A stretch of DNA of 64,000 nucleotides from Serpula lacrymans var. lacrymans S7.9 (Eukaryota; Basidiomycota; Agaricomycetes; Boletales; Serpulaceae). Shown in pieces: positions 25,001-35,098 of the stretch. Where the stretch lies: NCBI RefSeq assembly GCF_000218685.1, contig NW_006763293.1:2787968-2851967 (forward strand), in the 5' to 3' direction. Positions within the stretch are counted from its first letter, which is position 1, and each line of letters begins with the position of its first letter. A program made the translations under genes and the position numbers. Below the pieces are notes generated by a model. That model was given only the letters and a program-made list of their open reading frames with translations, did no database searches and was not told where the DNA came from.

Positions 25001-26398
25001 GATCTTGCAATCTAGGGAGTGATCTCCCGGTACTAGTTCAATTGCGTGATCCCATTGTCTCCTTTCAGGTAAAGTCTCAAATTCCTTTTTATCAAATACA
25101 TCTTTGTATTGATGAAGGTGTCTTGGCACTATCTTTTCGAATCCTCCTTCTTTTTGATCTTTGCCTGCGGCTTCCGCTAGTTTCTGTGCCATTGTGCCTT
25201 GGGCTCTAATATGGTAGTATTGATCGTCGATCGTGGCATCTTCAAAATTCTGGAGATTTACCTGTATCATCCTCTCATCTTCTCCCAGTTCTTCGAAGAA
25301 TATTTCCGGATCCTCCTCTGGATCAGAGATTCGGATTCTCGGTTTACATTCTTCGGGACATCTCTCAAAGGTCAACTTCGACTCTTTCCAGTCTATTCTG
25401 GGATTATGTTTGCTTAGCCATTCATGTCCTAGAAACATCCTTCCGTTACCCAGATTGGTTACGGCTAGATGTATCTTTTCGACATGACCGTCGATTTCCA
25501 TGAGTAGTATTACAAACTCGTTGATGGCTCCATTCTTATTAAGAGTTCCATCTGCGTTATAGACTGGAATAGGTCTTGGTATCTTTCTCATCTCATATTT
25601 TTTGTCTTTCACAAATTGGGAGTCGATGCAACTCCCCGTGCATCCACTGTCCAATAGTGCTTCGACTGTTTCTGTTTGGAGAGTGTCTAGTGTAGTAAGC
25701 TTACATTTTACGTTCATTTGATTGCCTTGGGTGCCCCTAATGTACTTTTTAGGGGAGGCAATCTCTATGATCGCTTGTATAGCTTCTATCTTTGGTAACT
25801 GGTTGATTTCATTTATCGTTTCCCGGGTTACTTCTCTAGTTCTCTTTTTGTGTGTCCAGGCACTTAGAATCCCAATGGATCTTTCTTCCTTTTGGTCTCT
25901 TAGCCTGTCTACCACCCACTCTGGGGTCCAAACTTCTGTTCTAGGTTTTTTAAAAGGGGTTCCTGACCTTTCTTCTACAGTCTCTGCTGCGTTTTCCTCC
26001 GTAGAGTTCGCCGCATCGGGTGTAGGAATTTTAGTATCTATCGTAAATGCTGCGCTTTTTAGTGATTCGCCCGCCGTCGGAACTGCGGATGTCTTATCAC
26101 TCTGCGCCGCTCTTACTTTAGTTGCATCTTTTTCGTTTCTGATTTCTTTCTTTGTCTGGGTGGAAATAATTTTATTGTTATCCGCGCTAAAGCTGCAGCT
26201 TAACAATTCTGGTTCGTACGTATCTACAGTCAAAGGAAGAAATCGATTCAAAACATCTTTTTTAGGCTCAGTCGGTTGATGCGGTACCGCTGGCCTCTTT
26301 AAAAGCCCTCTAGGAGTTTTTCTCTCTCCTCTTTCGTCATCTTCTCTATAAATTCGCGGATTTTGAACTGTGGCTTCTTCTTTTGTGCGTCTTTGCAC
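22095..26398 (-). pseudogene. Gypsy Pol (PR-RT-RH-IN-chromodomain), frameshifted in RT
   Basis: Pol is read on the minus strand in two pieces. Part 1 (26398-24716, 560 codons) overlaps the end of gag in the -1 frame. It holds the aspartic protease motif LLDSGCTGSCID and the start of reverse transcriptase (KLRPVQDYRKLN, FTKLDVRWG). Part 2 (24740-22095, 881 codons) continues RT with the catalytic YLDD at residues 61-64. It then has RNase H (VEADSSDFAMGAVLSQ; TDHQNLLYF), the integrase HHCC zinc domain (HPGRYKTKEL...CEVCQRTK), the DDE core (SVDLIRPL; SDRGPQFVS; HPQTDGQTERINQEIE) and a C-terminal chromodomain (EEYEVEEVLDSRLKKGKLEY). The parts are out of frame by one base at a G-run (24735-24738). 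This splits RT just after motif A, so this copy cannot make full RT unless the gap is an assembly error. Confidence 0.93.
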
Positions 26399-27577
26399 CC
26401 GAAGCTTCTATGTCCTTTCTCTCCGCATCGGTAGCATTGTCCCTCAGTGCGGAACTTTGCTTTATCTACCTCCATTCGTTCTCCGTTACCGGTATAAGTA
26501 TACCCAGTTCCGTCTTTCTTCTTTTCTCCTTCTTTCTTTGGCTCTGAATAAGGTTTCCTTCCGGTTTCGGAACCTTTCTTCTCTTTTTCTCTTTCTCTCC
26601 AAATGTAGTCCATTCTGATGAGTTCTTTCTTCCATTCCTGGTAATCTTTAGGAATGTGTCCACCGTAGATCACCCTGTCTACTAGTGGTTTATTCATGTT
26701 TCTCCTTAACAGGGAGATTAAGAACTCTTCATTCATTTGGGTTGTATATCCCGCCCATCTTTTCTTTTCTTCAAACCTTTCAAAAAAGGCTTGGGTGGTT
26801 TCATTGCCTTGTCTTAAGGTCAATATTTCGTTTTTTGCAGTTTCTTTTTCAAAACTGTCTTTGAATCTTTCCTCCATTTTATCGGCAAAGTACGGCCAAC
26901 TTCCGTATGTGCGCGTAATGTCAAACCCTAACTGTTGGGCATCGACCCTATTCTCTAGCCAATCGGTTCGAAAGGCCACGGCTTCTCCTTCTTTCATGAA
27001 AGACAGCACAAAGCTGATCTTTTTTCTGTCATCATTAAAATAGGCGGCATCGTCTTCGAAGTGCAGAAGTAAGGACTCCCTGAAGGCCCTGTACTTCTTC
27101 TTATCTCCGGAGAAATTCTCTGGTTTCTCTAATGCCGTCCTACTTCTTTCCACCCTTTCTGGAGATGGCGTTGCTTTCTTTTTGAGTCTTCTTTCTAAGA
27201 CGCTCACTTCTTCGAGCGCCTCGTCGAGCTGGGATTGGTATAGAAGCCTCGTTTCTCTGATCGCTTTTTCTACTTCTTGTTTTACGTATGCTTCTAATGA
27301 TGCTTCTTTCGGTGGGGGAGTTTCTATTCTGGGTAATGAGTCCATCATTTCCCTGGTAAAGGCACTGTCTGTGCTGTTGGATGGCTCGGGCAAATCTCAA
27401 TATTCTAGGTTCGACATTGAATCTGAGTTGGGGAGGAGGGGGAGTTTCTGATTTGATCACGGGGGATGGGATTCTGATTTGTGTTATTTTTGGTAGAGGA
27501 AATTGTCCTCTAAATACGTAATCTCTGGAATAGACGCGTTGCTCTCCTATCCAGATATACAATTCTCTACTTAGCAT
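26299..27577 (-). CDS. Gypsy Gag, one frameshift near its N-terminus
   Basis: Gag packages element RNA. The frame opens at ATG 27577 (MLSRELYIWIGEQRVYSRDY) and runs to about 27400. There it must shift by one base to enter the main gag frame (about 27396-26299, with PEPSNSTDSAFTREMMDSLP). The C-terminal zinc knuckle CYRCGEKGHRSFGC (CX2CX4HX4C) binds nucleic acid. The main frame has a TGA just upstream of the crossover, so the two parts cannot be one uninterrupted ORF. The cause could be a mutation, an assembly error, an intron or programmed slippage; with near-identical LTRs a very recent event is likeliest. Pol follows in the -1 frame with a 100-nt overlap. Confidence 0.8.
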
Positions 27578-28153
27578 AGAAAGGAATTCCCCAATGATAA
27601 GCTGGATCAATACACCTCTTTCTAAGCTCTAAGTAGTCTATCTTTCTCTTTTAATCAAGGTGGTCCTCTTCTGCCCACCACTGATTATGTACGTAACTAA
27701 GTAATGTGTGTCTAAAAAGGTAGGTAAAAGGTATTTGTAATAAATTGGGGTCCGAACGGTTGTCCCAATGTAACCCGCTTGTTAAGCTGTCGGTTCCTCT
27801 CCAACTGGCGGACACAAATGTGCGGCCTGGTTAGAGGTATGCGAAGTAGAAACTAGGTAAAAACGGGAAAATCCCTCTGGTTCCACACCAAAGGAATTAT
27901 AGTGATATAAAATGTAGCTAGAGGGGAATTGTGATGAAGGAGTCTTGGGATGAGGAAGGTGATATGTTGGCTGGGAAGAAGGAGATGATGGTGTCGGGGC
28001 GAGCGGGAATGTGATTGAGTGGGATGGTAGGTTGGGTATGAGTTTTGTAAAAGATCTTTAGTAGGGTGAGGGTGATGACGACGACGATGATGATGATGAT
28101 GATGATAGTTGCTGTTACGTTCATGAACGGTACTCGTTACCAGTTGTTGATTT

Positions 28154-28501
28154 TGTAAGATCCAATCCCTTTTGCCGAATTAACGGAGGGACAAGTTCTC
28201 AATCAACAAGTAGCGTTCAAGTAAAGTATATAGAAGTAATCAACAACTGAGGAAAAGTATGTACATGAGTGTTCAGTATATATATGTTTCTGAAGGTCAG
28301 CCATGAGGCGCTGACTGATGTTCTACGTCATGGTCTGGATTCTGTCACGTGATTGTCACGTGACTAGATATAACTAGGTATTTGTGTTATCCGCGCTAAT
28401 AGCAGCAGCTTAACAACTTATGTCTGTCATGTGATCAGATATCAAAGAAAATGAAGAAAGAAATTAGCGCTTTAACTAGCGCTCTTGCTCAAGTCGTGAC
28501 A
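28154..28501 (-). repeat. 5' LTR of the gypsy chromovirus
   Basis: 348 bp, reading as identical to 21722-22069. It is upstream of gag in the sense orientation, so it should hold the promoter. Confidence 0.95.
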
Positions 28502-29604
28502 AATGCCCTCCTAATGAGGACTGGAGACCTCACCAGCTCCAAGAAGTTATTTGATAAACTTGTCTCACTCCATCAGACGTCCAACATTGCCTCGGCCTTC
28601 TATTCATTCCAGCAACTCACCAAATTGTCCTGGGATGGGACATCACCTATCCAGGACCACATTGTGAAAATCCGGACAATTGATTCACACCTCTCCGGAA
28701 TGAAACTAGGAGTTGATAGCAAACTCATGGCCTTTGCTCTTCTCCAATCTTTCCCATGCACTCCAAATATTTCAGTCATTGGTAATCAACACGATTGAAG
28801 AAAATAAACTTACCTTTGATGCAGTTGAGATCCGGATCACTGCAGAAGTTGCACGATAATCAGGAGGTTCCGAATCAGCACTCAAATCCGAGGAGAAGTG
28901 GTGTGACTTCCACAAAACCAAATCACACAACACCTTGGAGTGTTGAACACTTCAGTCAGCTGGAAAAGGTCAAAGGAAGAAGGGAAATGAAAGACACAAG
29001 GAATAAAGGAAAAAAGAAGGAAAAGGCAAATACGGCGGAGCAATCATCTGGATCTGACTCCAAGGAGGAACAGAGTCATATTGCATTGGAACATGTACAT
29101 ATTTCCAAGCCCCTTGCTAAATGCATTCAAGCTTACCTTGTGTCAGAACCCAATAAGACCAAAACAACAATTATTATTGACTCCGGAGCAACATCCCACA
29201 TGGTCCCTCACCGCTCCTGGTTTGAGCCAGGAACATACCATGTTCTGCATCCTCTGAGGACAATCAGTTTTGGGGATGAATCCTCTGTAAATGCCATTGG
29301 CATTGAAACAGTAATCCTACAAGCAACTGTTGGCAAAAAGGACTACAATATTGCACTGTCAAATGTCTTACTTGTGCCAAACTTCACTTTAGCACTCGTC
29401 TCTGTCCACAAATTGTCTAAAACGGGGTTATCAACACTTTTTCCAGCAGGGTCAAACACTTGTGAAGTTTGGAAAAAGGAGGAACTTATCCTCACTGCCT
29501 TACACAAGCAAGGACTTTATCACATCCAAGCAAAACCCAAAATCAAAAAATCAACCCGGAGTCAGCTTTTGCAGCAGTAGATGTAAATGTATTGCACAGG
29601 AAAT

Positions 29605-30020
29605 TGTTACACACAAAGTGCTTAACAAAGTCTGAGGGTTCGTTGAGGTTTCTAGGAGACTTATCCAAAGACAAGTTTGAGAATGTAGTTCTGAGTAGAG
29701 TTCTTCCAACAAGCGTTGGTCTTTTTCTGAGTAGAAGTCTGATCTTAGGAGTCTAGCTTTGTAAGCGTAAACTGTGTAGAATCATATTAAAGAATACTAC
29801 TACTGTTACATGTGTATATATAGTGAAAAGAACCGGTGATAGGAGTTAGGTCCTATCTAGGGCAGGTCCGTCCGTTGAGGACTAAGTACTATACTTGGTA
29901 ACGTGACTTCGAGAGGAACAGAAATGTACGTGAAGGAGATGAGTCATTGGTCCGATGGTATAACCAATGAGTAAAGAGAAATGAATAGTCCGTAATATTT
30001 GTCCAATAGAAACCGTAACA
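29605..30020 (-). mobile_element. LTR of a gag-only element; left arm of a long inverted repeat
   Basis: 416 bp, running TGTTACACAC...CCGTAACA on the plus strand. On the minus strand it is preceded by a polypurine tract AAATAAGGGGGTAA (30019-30032), so it acts as the 3' LTR of the element encoding the ORF at 30071-31747. It interrupts the copia pre-integrase region at 29604. Its distal part recurs inverted at about 34098-34378. Confidence 0.8.
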
Positions 30021-30070
30021 TTACCCCCTTATTTGCTTCGAATTTCACCAAAATTCAGTACCTTCGCCGT

Positions 30071-31747
30071 CAATATTGTAACTGTCGTCGTGTTACGATA
30101 ACACAATTTTCGGACCTTTCCTTTATTTTCATTCTCCGCTCTAACCTTGTACTTTAGCTTTCACACATGGTGCCACGCGGCACTTCCCCTTTTGTCCAAA
30201 CTCCTCTTTCTCGTGCCGCGTTGCCTTTCTTCTTATTTTAGACACAACTCTCTCACACAGTGGAGCTGGCCATGCGGGCTAGGCCCCATGACATTATCAG
30301 CCACTGTCTCTATCAACTGTATAGTACACATGTACAAACAACCCTGTAGTAGTATATATACCCGAATAGATCCAGGAGACTCCTCAGCGAGTCCTCCTGT
30401 TGTATACCAACTAACTCTCTGCATTCTAAGGGGTAACCACTTCCTCATCATCTTCTTTATAGTGTGTTCTGTGTGTGCCGGAGTAACTAACTCTTGGTTG
30501 TTACACGTCGTAGCTGACGTCTCCATGTAATCCTTCCATCAGAATCCTATCCTCGTCTTCCCTACGGATGGGGCACCAGTTGAAACTATGTCCTGGTGCA
30601 CAACAGTCACAGTCGGGGCAATAGTAGGCTTCACAATAGTATGTGCAATGATTGCTCCAACCGCAGATTTGGTAGTATGGAGCGTTGTTACAAATGCCTT
30701 CATGGTATTTTTGTCGGGTGTTGGATGAGGTGTCAGATTGGGGGGTGGTTGGATCGTCGTCTCCTAGATTGTACATTCCTGCGTACAACTGATCAATCAT
30801 GGCTGCATTGTCATCTACGTTTATTGGATTGGAGGGAGAGCCAGTCTCAGGCCTGCGCGTTGCGCCAGGCGGACTGCCTTTCTGACTCCTTGACGTGCAA
30901 GATTGACGCTTTGATGGAGTTCTTACAGCGGGGATCTGGAGTATTGTCTCTTGATGGCCGCGCCAAGTGCCTCGTTGGTTCGTCAGGTGACAGGTTTGGG
31001 CGTTTTGTACCGGTCGAGGTGGAGGTGATTGGGATGGTGGTGGTTTTGGGCTCGACAAAGTGGAATGGGGGGGGGAGAGGTTCAACTGGTGACCGGCTGG
31101 GCTGGTTGGGGCGGTGGAAATATATTTCCCCCCCGGCGGGATGGGTGAAGGCCGACGGGTGATGATGTGGTAAGTGCGCTCCGGGGTAACACTGGTCCAA
31201 TCTAGGTACAACCGGGACTGGTGGGACAAACCGGGTGGAGGAGTAGTCGTACAACCGTCTCGCTCTATCCGCGTGTGCGCTTTGGTTAGCAATATCCTCC
31301 CGCCTGATTCCAAATATTCCCTTGCCGCATCCGTCTGCCCATTCAAGGAGCTCATCCTCAAGCGTCGTTCCAAAGATTCCAAAACTAACTTTTCCATCCG
31401 GAGTGCCCAACAGATACTCGAGTCCTGACTGTTGAGCCACGAATGCTCGTTTTCCAATGAACGTATTGAGTCTATGGCTTTTAGGAGTTTGTCAGCTATG
31501 AGGTCTATGGCAAGAAAGGTATGCATGGAAGAAAGAGCCTGATACACATGGGGGCAGTGTTTTTTGGTCCCGTAAAAGAAATAGGTATAGGCGTCTTTTG
31601 CTGACATTAACTCTATGGCGTCAGTGACATCGGCTTGGTTGTTTTGTTTCCCGCGGGCAAATGACACTCATTCGTCGGCTAGCAAGTTGGCATCACCGGG
31701 TATCGAGTAGGTGGTGATAGGGAAACCGGTGGAGTTAGAAGTGGACA
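30071..31747 (-). pseudogene. Gag-like protein of a non-autonomous LTR element
   Basis: The reading frame starts at ATG 31747 (MSTSNSTGFPITTYSIPGDA). It meets an in-frame TGA at about 31670, then continues VSFARGKQNNQADVTDAIEL, LESLERRLRMSSLNGQTDAA, a long Pro/Ser-rich middle and a Cys/His-rich end (CEAYYCPDCDCCAPGHSFNWC). That end is probably zinc-binding, like a diverged zinc knuckle. A solo copia LTR (30091-30505) interrupts the last residues: the frame passes from GDVSYD across it to a stop after EGTEFW, directly before the PPT. No pol is present, suggesting a gag-only (LARD/TRIM-like) element mobilised by others. Confidence 0.65.
30091..30505 (+). mobile_element. Solo copia LTR in the gag-like element (TSD CGTCG)
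   Basis: A 415-bp LTR runs TGTTACGATAACAC...TTGGTTGTTACA with CGTCG at 30086-30090 and 30506-30510. It is homologous along its full length to 5421-5836. It carries a tatatata promoter-like stretch near 30351. Confidence 0.92.
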
Positions 31748-31842
31748 TATTTGCGTTAAGGGTTTAGAGGACAGGTGGAGGTGGGTGTGGTTGTCCTTTT
31801 TCAGCGCAGTTTGTGGTCCTTCTTATAGGCTTCCAGTATCTC

Positions 31843-32195
31843 TGTAAGATTCCTATCCCCTATACCGAGTTAACGGAGGGACAAGTCTCAAAGATCAACA
31901 AGTAGCGTCAAGTACTAGATTAAGAAGTAATCAACAACTGAAGAAAGTATGTACATGGGTATTGGTATATATACGTTTCTGAAGGTCAGCCATGAGGTGC
32001 TGACTGATACGACATGCAGTAGCCATGAGGCGCTGACTAATGTCTTACATAATGTTCTAGGCTTTGTCACGTGACTAACTACTGATCTTGTGTTCTTGTC
32101 ACGTGTTTGTTACGTGATCAGATATAAAAGAAAAATGAAAGAAAATGAAAAAGGAAACTAGCGCTCTGACTAGCGCTCTGACTCAAGTCGTGACA
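31843..32195 (-). mobile_element. LTR related to the gypsy chromovirus LTR
   Basis: 353 bp, TGTAAGATTCC...CAAGTCGTGACA on the plus strand. It is clearly related to the 348-bp gypsy LTRs but diverged, with a partly duplicated 'AGCCATGAGGYGCTGACT' block. On the minus strand it follows a chromodomain tail (32196-32290), so it is the 3' LTR of an older, mostly lost chromovirus. Confidence 0.8.
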
Positions 32196-32290
32196 ATCTC
32201 CGCAGCATTGGTGAAGTGTTCTTCTGGTTCCCATGAGTTTTTGGAATGAGGGTAATGGCGCCATTTGATCAGGTAGCGGCGCCCGTGTTG
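32170..32290 (-). pseudogene. Chromodomain end of a dead gypsy pol
   Basis: The minus strand reads GRRYLIKWRHYPHSKNSWEP then EEHFTNAAEIVTT and stops inside the LTR. This is a chromodomain core with the aromatic residues of the family. Nothing upstream (beyond about 32290) matches the rest of pol. Confidence 0.75.
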
Positions 32291-32295
32291 TCATG

Positions 32296-33386
32296 CACCA
32301 AAGTTGATTGGTAGCATGGACAGGTGTCAATAACAAAGCAAATATTCAAAAAGACTCGCCTTTGCGCCACACAGGCACAGTGCCACGTGAAATAGTAATT
32401 AATATTGCCTGTTTCGAACTTGTGGCTGATCAGCACCACCTCTATTAGGCAATCCAGTCACGCTCACCTTTGCTTTTCCATTCGGTACTTTCCGTGTTTC
32501 GGCATTTTGGCAAACTTTCGCGTCGCCACTGGCTACACATTGCATTGCGCCCTCGCTTTTGTCATTTCCCTTACTCCCCTTCCTTTGCCTAGCCCCACCA
32601 TGGGCCCCTTCCTCTCCTTTTTATTCTCACCTGACGGTCGTTTCTGGATCCCCATTCTAATCCACTTTTCCGTCACCTCCACCCTCCTCCTCCTCATCTT
32701 ATTTGCACCCCCACCATTTCTGATGTCACCACTTCCTATCTGCTTCCGTCGCCGATCCCTTGACTACCATGTGCCACTGCTGATATCAGCAAAGCCCCGG
32801 CGGCCGGTCCAAATAGGGCAACAGGTCCATCTTCATGACGTCGATCTGCCATCATATACTATCAAAACATCGGTCGCTCGTCTTGCCTGGTTGGAGCGTG
32901 GGTGGGTAGTTTTTGAGCTGGAGAAGGTCCATCCCCTTGCGTCTCCCATGTTCATCGCTGTCCCATTCACTTGGGTACACTTATCTTTTGTCCATTGTCT
33001 TCGCTACAGCTACACCTACCACACGCTGCCTGGGACTCACTTGTTCCAAATTGGAACTACTCCTCTCCCTCCCTCATTTGATCAGGTGGTCCAACACAAC
33101 CAGTCCATTGGTAAGGCCATGGAACTGTCGGATTTGGACTAGGTGGTGGACCGGTGGCTCCAGTTTCTTTTTTTTCAGCAGAACATTCATTTACAGTGCG
33201 ATTATTTTTGATTTTTGAATCATTTTTATGGACACATATTTTTTAGAATGCCTGACTGACAATAAAGGAACTGTGTTGATACTGATAGTGTTTTGCCTTG
33301 CCCTTTTTTTACTGCATCTTCCCATGACATCATGATTTTCTTGCTCTCTTTTTGCTATTGGACTTTACTTTATGGCTGTACAAACC
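32296..33386 (+). other. Unassigned repeat-like stretch with one open frame
   Basis: The plus strand is open from 32405 to 33142. The first ATG is at 32599 (MGPFLSFLFSPDGRFWIPIL), which would give 181 aa with one hydrophobic segment. No family is recognised, and the position inside the retrotransposon nest suggests element-derived sequence. A poly-T tract lies at 33168-33176. Confidence 0.3.
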
Positions 33387-33665
33387 TGTGACATTACTCA
33401 CAGCATTTATTGTTCTATCCCTTTATTTTCCTTTTTTTGACAATCTTATCCTGTACTACCTATGCAGGATTTGTCAGCATACATTCCTTCCTTCATGTTC
33501 TTTCTCATTCTTTTTGCACAGCTATACTGTGCATAGCCTACTTTTCTTTTACTATATAAACCCCTGTATTTTACCTTGTAAATAAAAACAAGAACTCGAT
33601 TCCAGACTTCTTCTCTAAATCTCAAGTTCACTACTCACTACTGCTTGTGATCCAGTGTGGTCACA
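33387..33665 (+). mobile_element. Possible degenerate LTR
   Basis: A 279-bp segment starts TGTGAC and ends GTCACA. It contains a TATA-like ACTATATAAACCC (about 33551) and an AATAAA-type signal (about 33583), in the order expected of an LTR. No matching target duplication was found and no second copy exists in the window. Confidence 0.3.
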
Positions 33666-34097
33666 ACACTTCCCACTGCTACCAGTGTCAACTACTGTCA
33701 TCGTCACTTCCCACTTTTGAAGTCATTGTCATCCCTTTCGATTAGAGTCCTTCTGAGCACTACAGTTTGTGCGTCAGGAGCCTGCTATCACTGGGAACCT
33801 TGTCACCTTGTCATCCTCGTCGTTCTCAAACCTACCTTGTGCTACAATTAGCAAGGTAGTGCTCGTCTATACTTGCCACAAAGCCCCTATCTTTCTATAT
33901 TCTAACTATCCCTCCTCCTCAAAACCCACACCCATACATCTCTGGGTTTTACTTTGAAGGATCCTCATACATACCACCCCACCAACAACCAGAGCACCCA
34001 CTGTTCTAGGAGGCAAAGCCCATAAACAAGTTCTGTGGAATCTGGGAGGATTGTGTGTTAGTTTGTTTTTGTGTGTGGTTTTCTAACAACAGTTCTC

Positions 34098-34378
34098 ATC
34101 ATCGACAACGGATGGACCTGCCCTAGATAGGACCTAACTCCTATCACCAGTTCTCTTCACTATATATACACGTGTAACAGTAGTAGTATTCTTTAATACA
34201 ATTCTACGCTGTTTACGCTTACAAAGCTAGACTCCTAAGATCAGACTTCTACTCAGAAGAAGACCAACTCTTGTTGGAAGAACTCTACTCAGAACTACAT
34301 TCTCAAACTTGTCTTCGGATAAGTCTCCTAGGAACCTCGACGAACCCTCAGACTTTGTTAAGCACTTTGTGCGTAACA
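34098..34378 (+). mobile_element. Truncated inverted copy of the 29605-30020 LTR
   Basis: About 280 bp ending GTTAAGCACTTTGTGCGTAACA. It is the reverse complement of the outer part of 29605-30020, with roughly one difference per 15-20 bases by eye. It marks the right edge of the 4.8-kb block inserted in copia. Immediately after it the copia frame appears to resume (ACEAYLKIEVLAND, 34381-34425). Confidence 0.75.
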
Positions 34379-34428
34379 GGGGCATGTGAAGCATATTTGA
34401 AGATAGAAGTTCTTGCTAATGATTAAAG

Positions 34429-34640
34429 TGACAAAACCGGATAAACCCAGTCTCTGCTAAAGTGGCCATTGTTCTCCATAGAGCATAGCCACCACTCCAT
34501 GGAGTTGCCATTGTACTCCTAAGAGTCTTTATACCTTAGTGAGTGGCACCTCTGACTGTAAGTAGTAGGTGGTTTAATATAGGAATACCTCGGTTATTTC
34601 TATAGCCCCTTGGGCAGCTGAGTTTCTCTTAGATTTATTG
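34429..34640 (+). mobile_element. Solo LTR of the host-copia family (TSD TAAAG)
   Basis: A 212-bp copy of the LTR at 20689-21010 lacking that copy's internal 107-nt duplication. It is flanked by TAAAG at 34424-34428 and 34641-34645. It starts TGACAAAACCGG and ends TTTATTG. Confidence 0.85.
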
Positions 34641-34645
34641 TAAAG

Positions 34646-35098
34646 TGTCTCAGATATATCACAAAAATGTACTACTCCCCCTAGCATCCATGCCAGTGCA
34701 ATGCTGTTGAGATAACTCACAGCTCACACCTCCATAACTGAAGCAGAAGCATGATTTAGACACAGCTGGGTCCAGGTCTGCCCCAGGGGGCCATAGTACG
34801 AAAACAGCAATGATTTCATTGATTGTACCTGGTAGTTTATAGTGCTTAAGTATGATAAAGGCTGAACAAGCGGTATTTGAGTATGAATAAGCTGTTGCAC
34901 ACTTTACTGATGTATTTTGAGCTGATCCCCTGAAAATATCTAATTTTTCATGCCAGGGAGCCGTTTGATGAATATATGCAATATATACATTCGGAAAATA
35001 ATGACAAGTGAAAGAGAGGACGGCTATTCAATAAAAAAAGATATTTCAACATCAGATCCATGGTAAATTGATAGTTGCGTATTAAGATACCCCAAATG
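34646..35098. other. Possible copia 3' remnant
   Basis: The plus-strand frame near 34870-34960 reads VFEYE, stop, AVAHFTDVF, stop, ADPLKI, reminiscent of the end of copia RNase H (VADIFTK...). It is riddled with stops. Treat this as a weak hint only. Confidence 0.25.

Larger units (their letters stand above)
21722..28501 (-). mobile_element. Full-length Ty3/gypsy chromovirus (TSD AATGC)
   Basis: This is a 6,780-bp LTR retrotransposon on the minus strand, with two 348-bp LTRs (21722-22069 and 28154-28501). It is flanked by AATGC at 21717-21721 and 28502-28506. By eye the two LTRs are identical, which implies a very recent insertion. It carries gag, protease, reverse transcriptase, RNase H, integrase and a chromodomain. 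A polypurine tract (AAGGAGGGGGTAA in the sense strand, at 22070-22082) abuts the 3' LTR. A possible PBS (TGGTAACGAG) lies about 11 nt inside the 5' LTR. It sits inside the gag of an older copia element. Confidence 0.97.
21080..29604 (+). pseudogene. Copia gag-protease, broken into three segments
   Basis: The gag-protease reading frame of the oldest copia element starts MTTAHDTSTCPVLTGPNDF at 21080. Segment 1 (21080-21198) has an in-frame TAG where a Trp is expected after NDFQI. Segment 2 (21605-21721) reads EITWILKDEKAHGIIQDHIS. Segment 3 (28502-29604) continues with LFDKLVSLHQTSNIASAFYS, a basic region, then the aspartic protease motif DSGATSHM (about 29184), the SFGDESS...VLLVPNF block and a GAG-pre-integrase-like VDVNVLHRKL at its end. 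Segments 1/2 are split by a solo LTR and segments 2/3 by a gypsy element, each with a 5-bp target duplication. A further frame break lies near 28793. No intact integrase or reverse transcriptase of this element is seen. Confidence 0.85.

Noticed and set aside
26170..26210. Sequence resembling the lac operator core (GCGGATAACAAT) in pol
   Set aside because: Chance match in a eukaryotic retrotransposon; the related motif in the LTR is a family feature, not an operator.
32405..33142. 245-codon plus-strand frame as a gene
   Set aside because: It opens with TTG rather than ATG, lies in repeat debris and has no recognised homology; only mentioned as an unassigned stretch.
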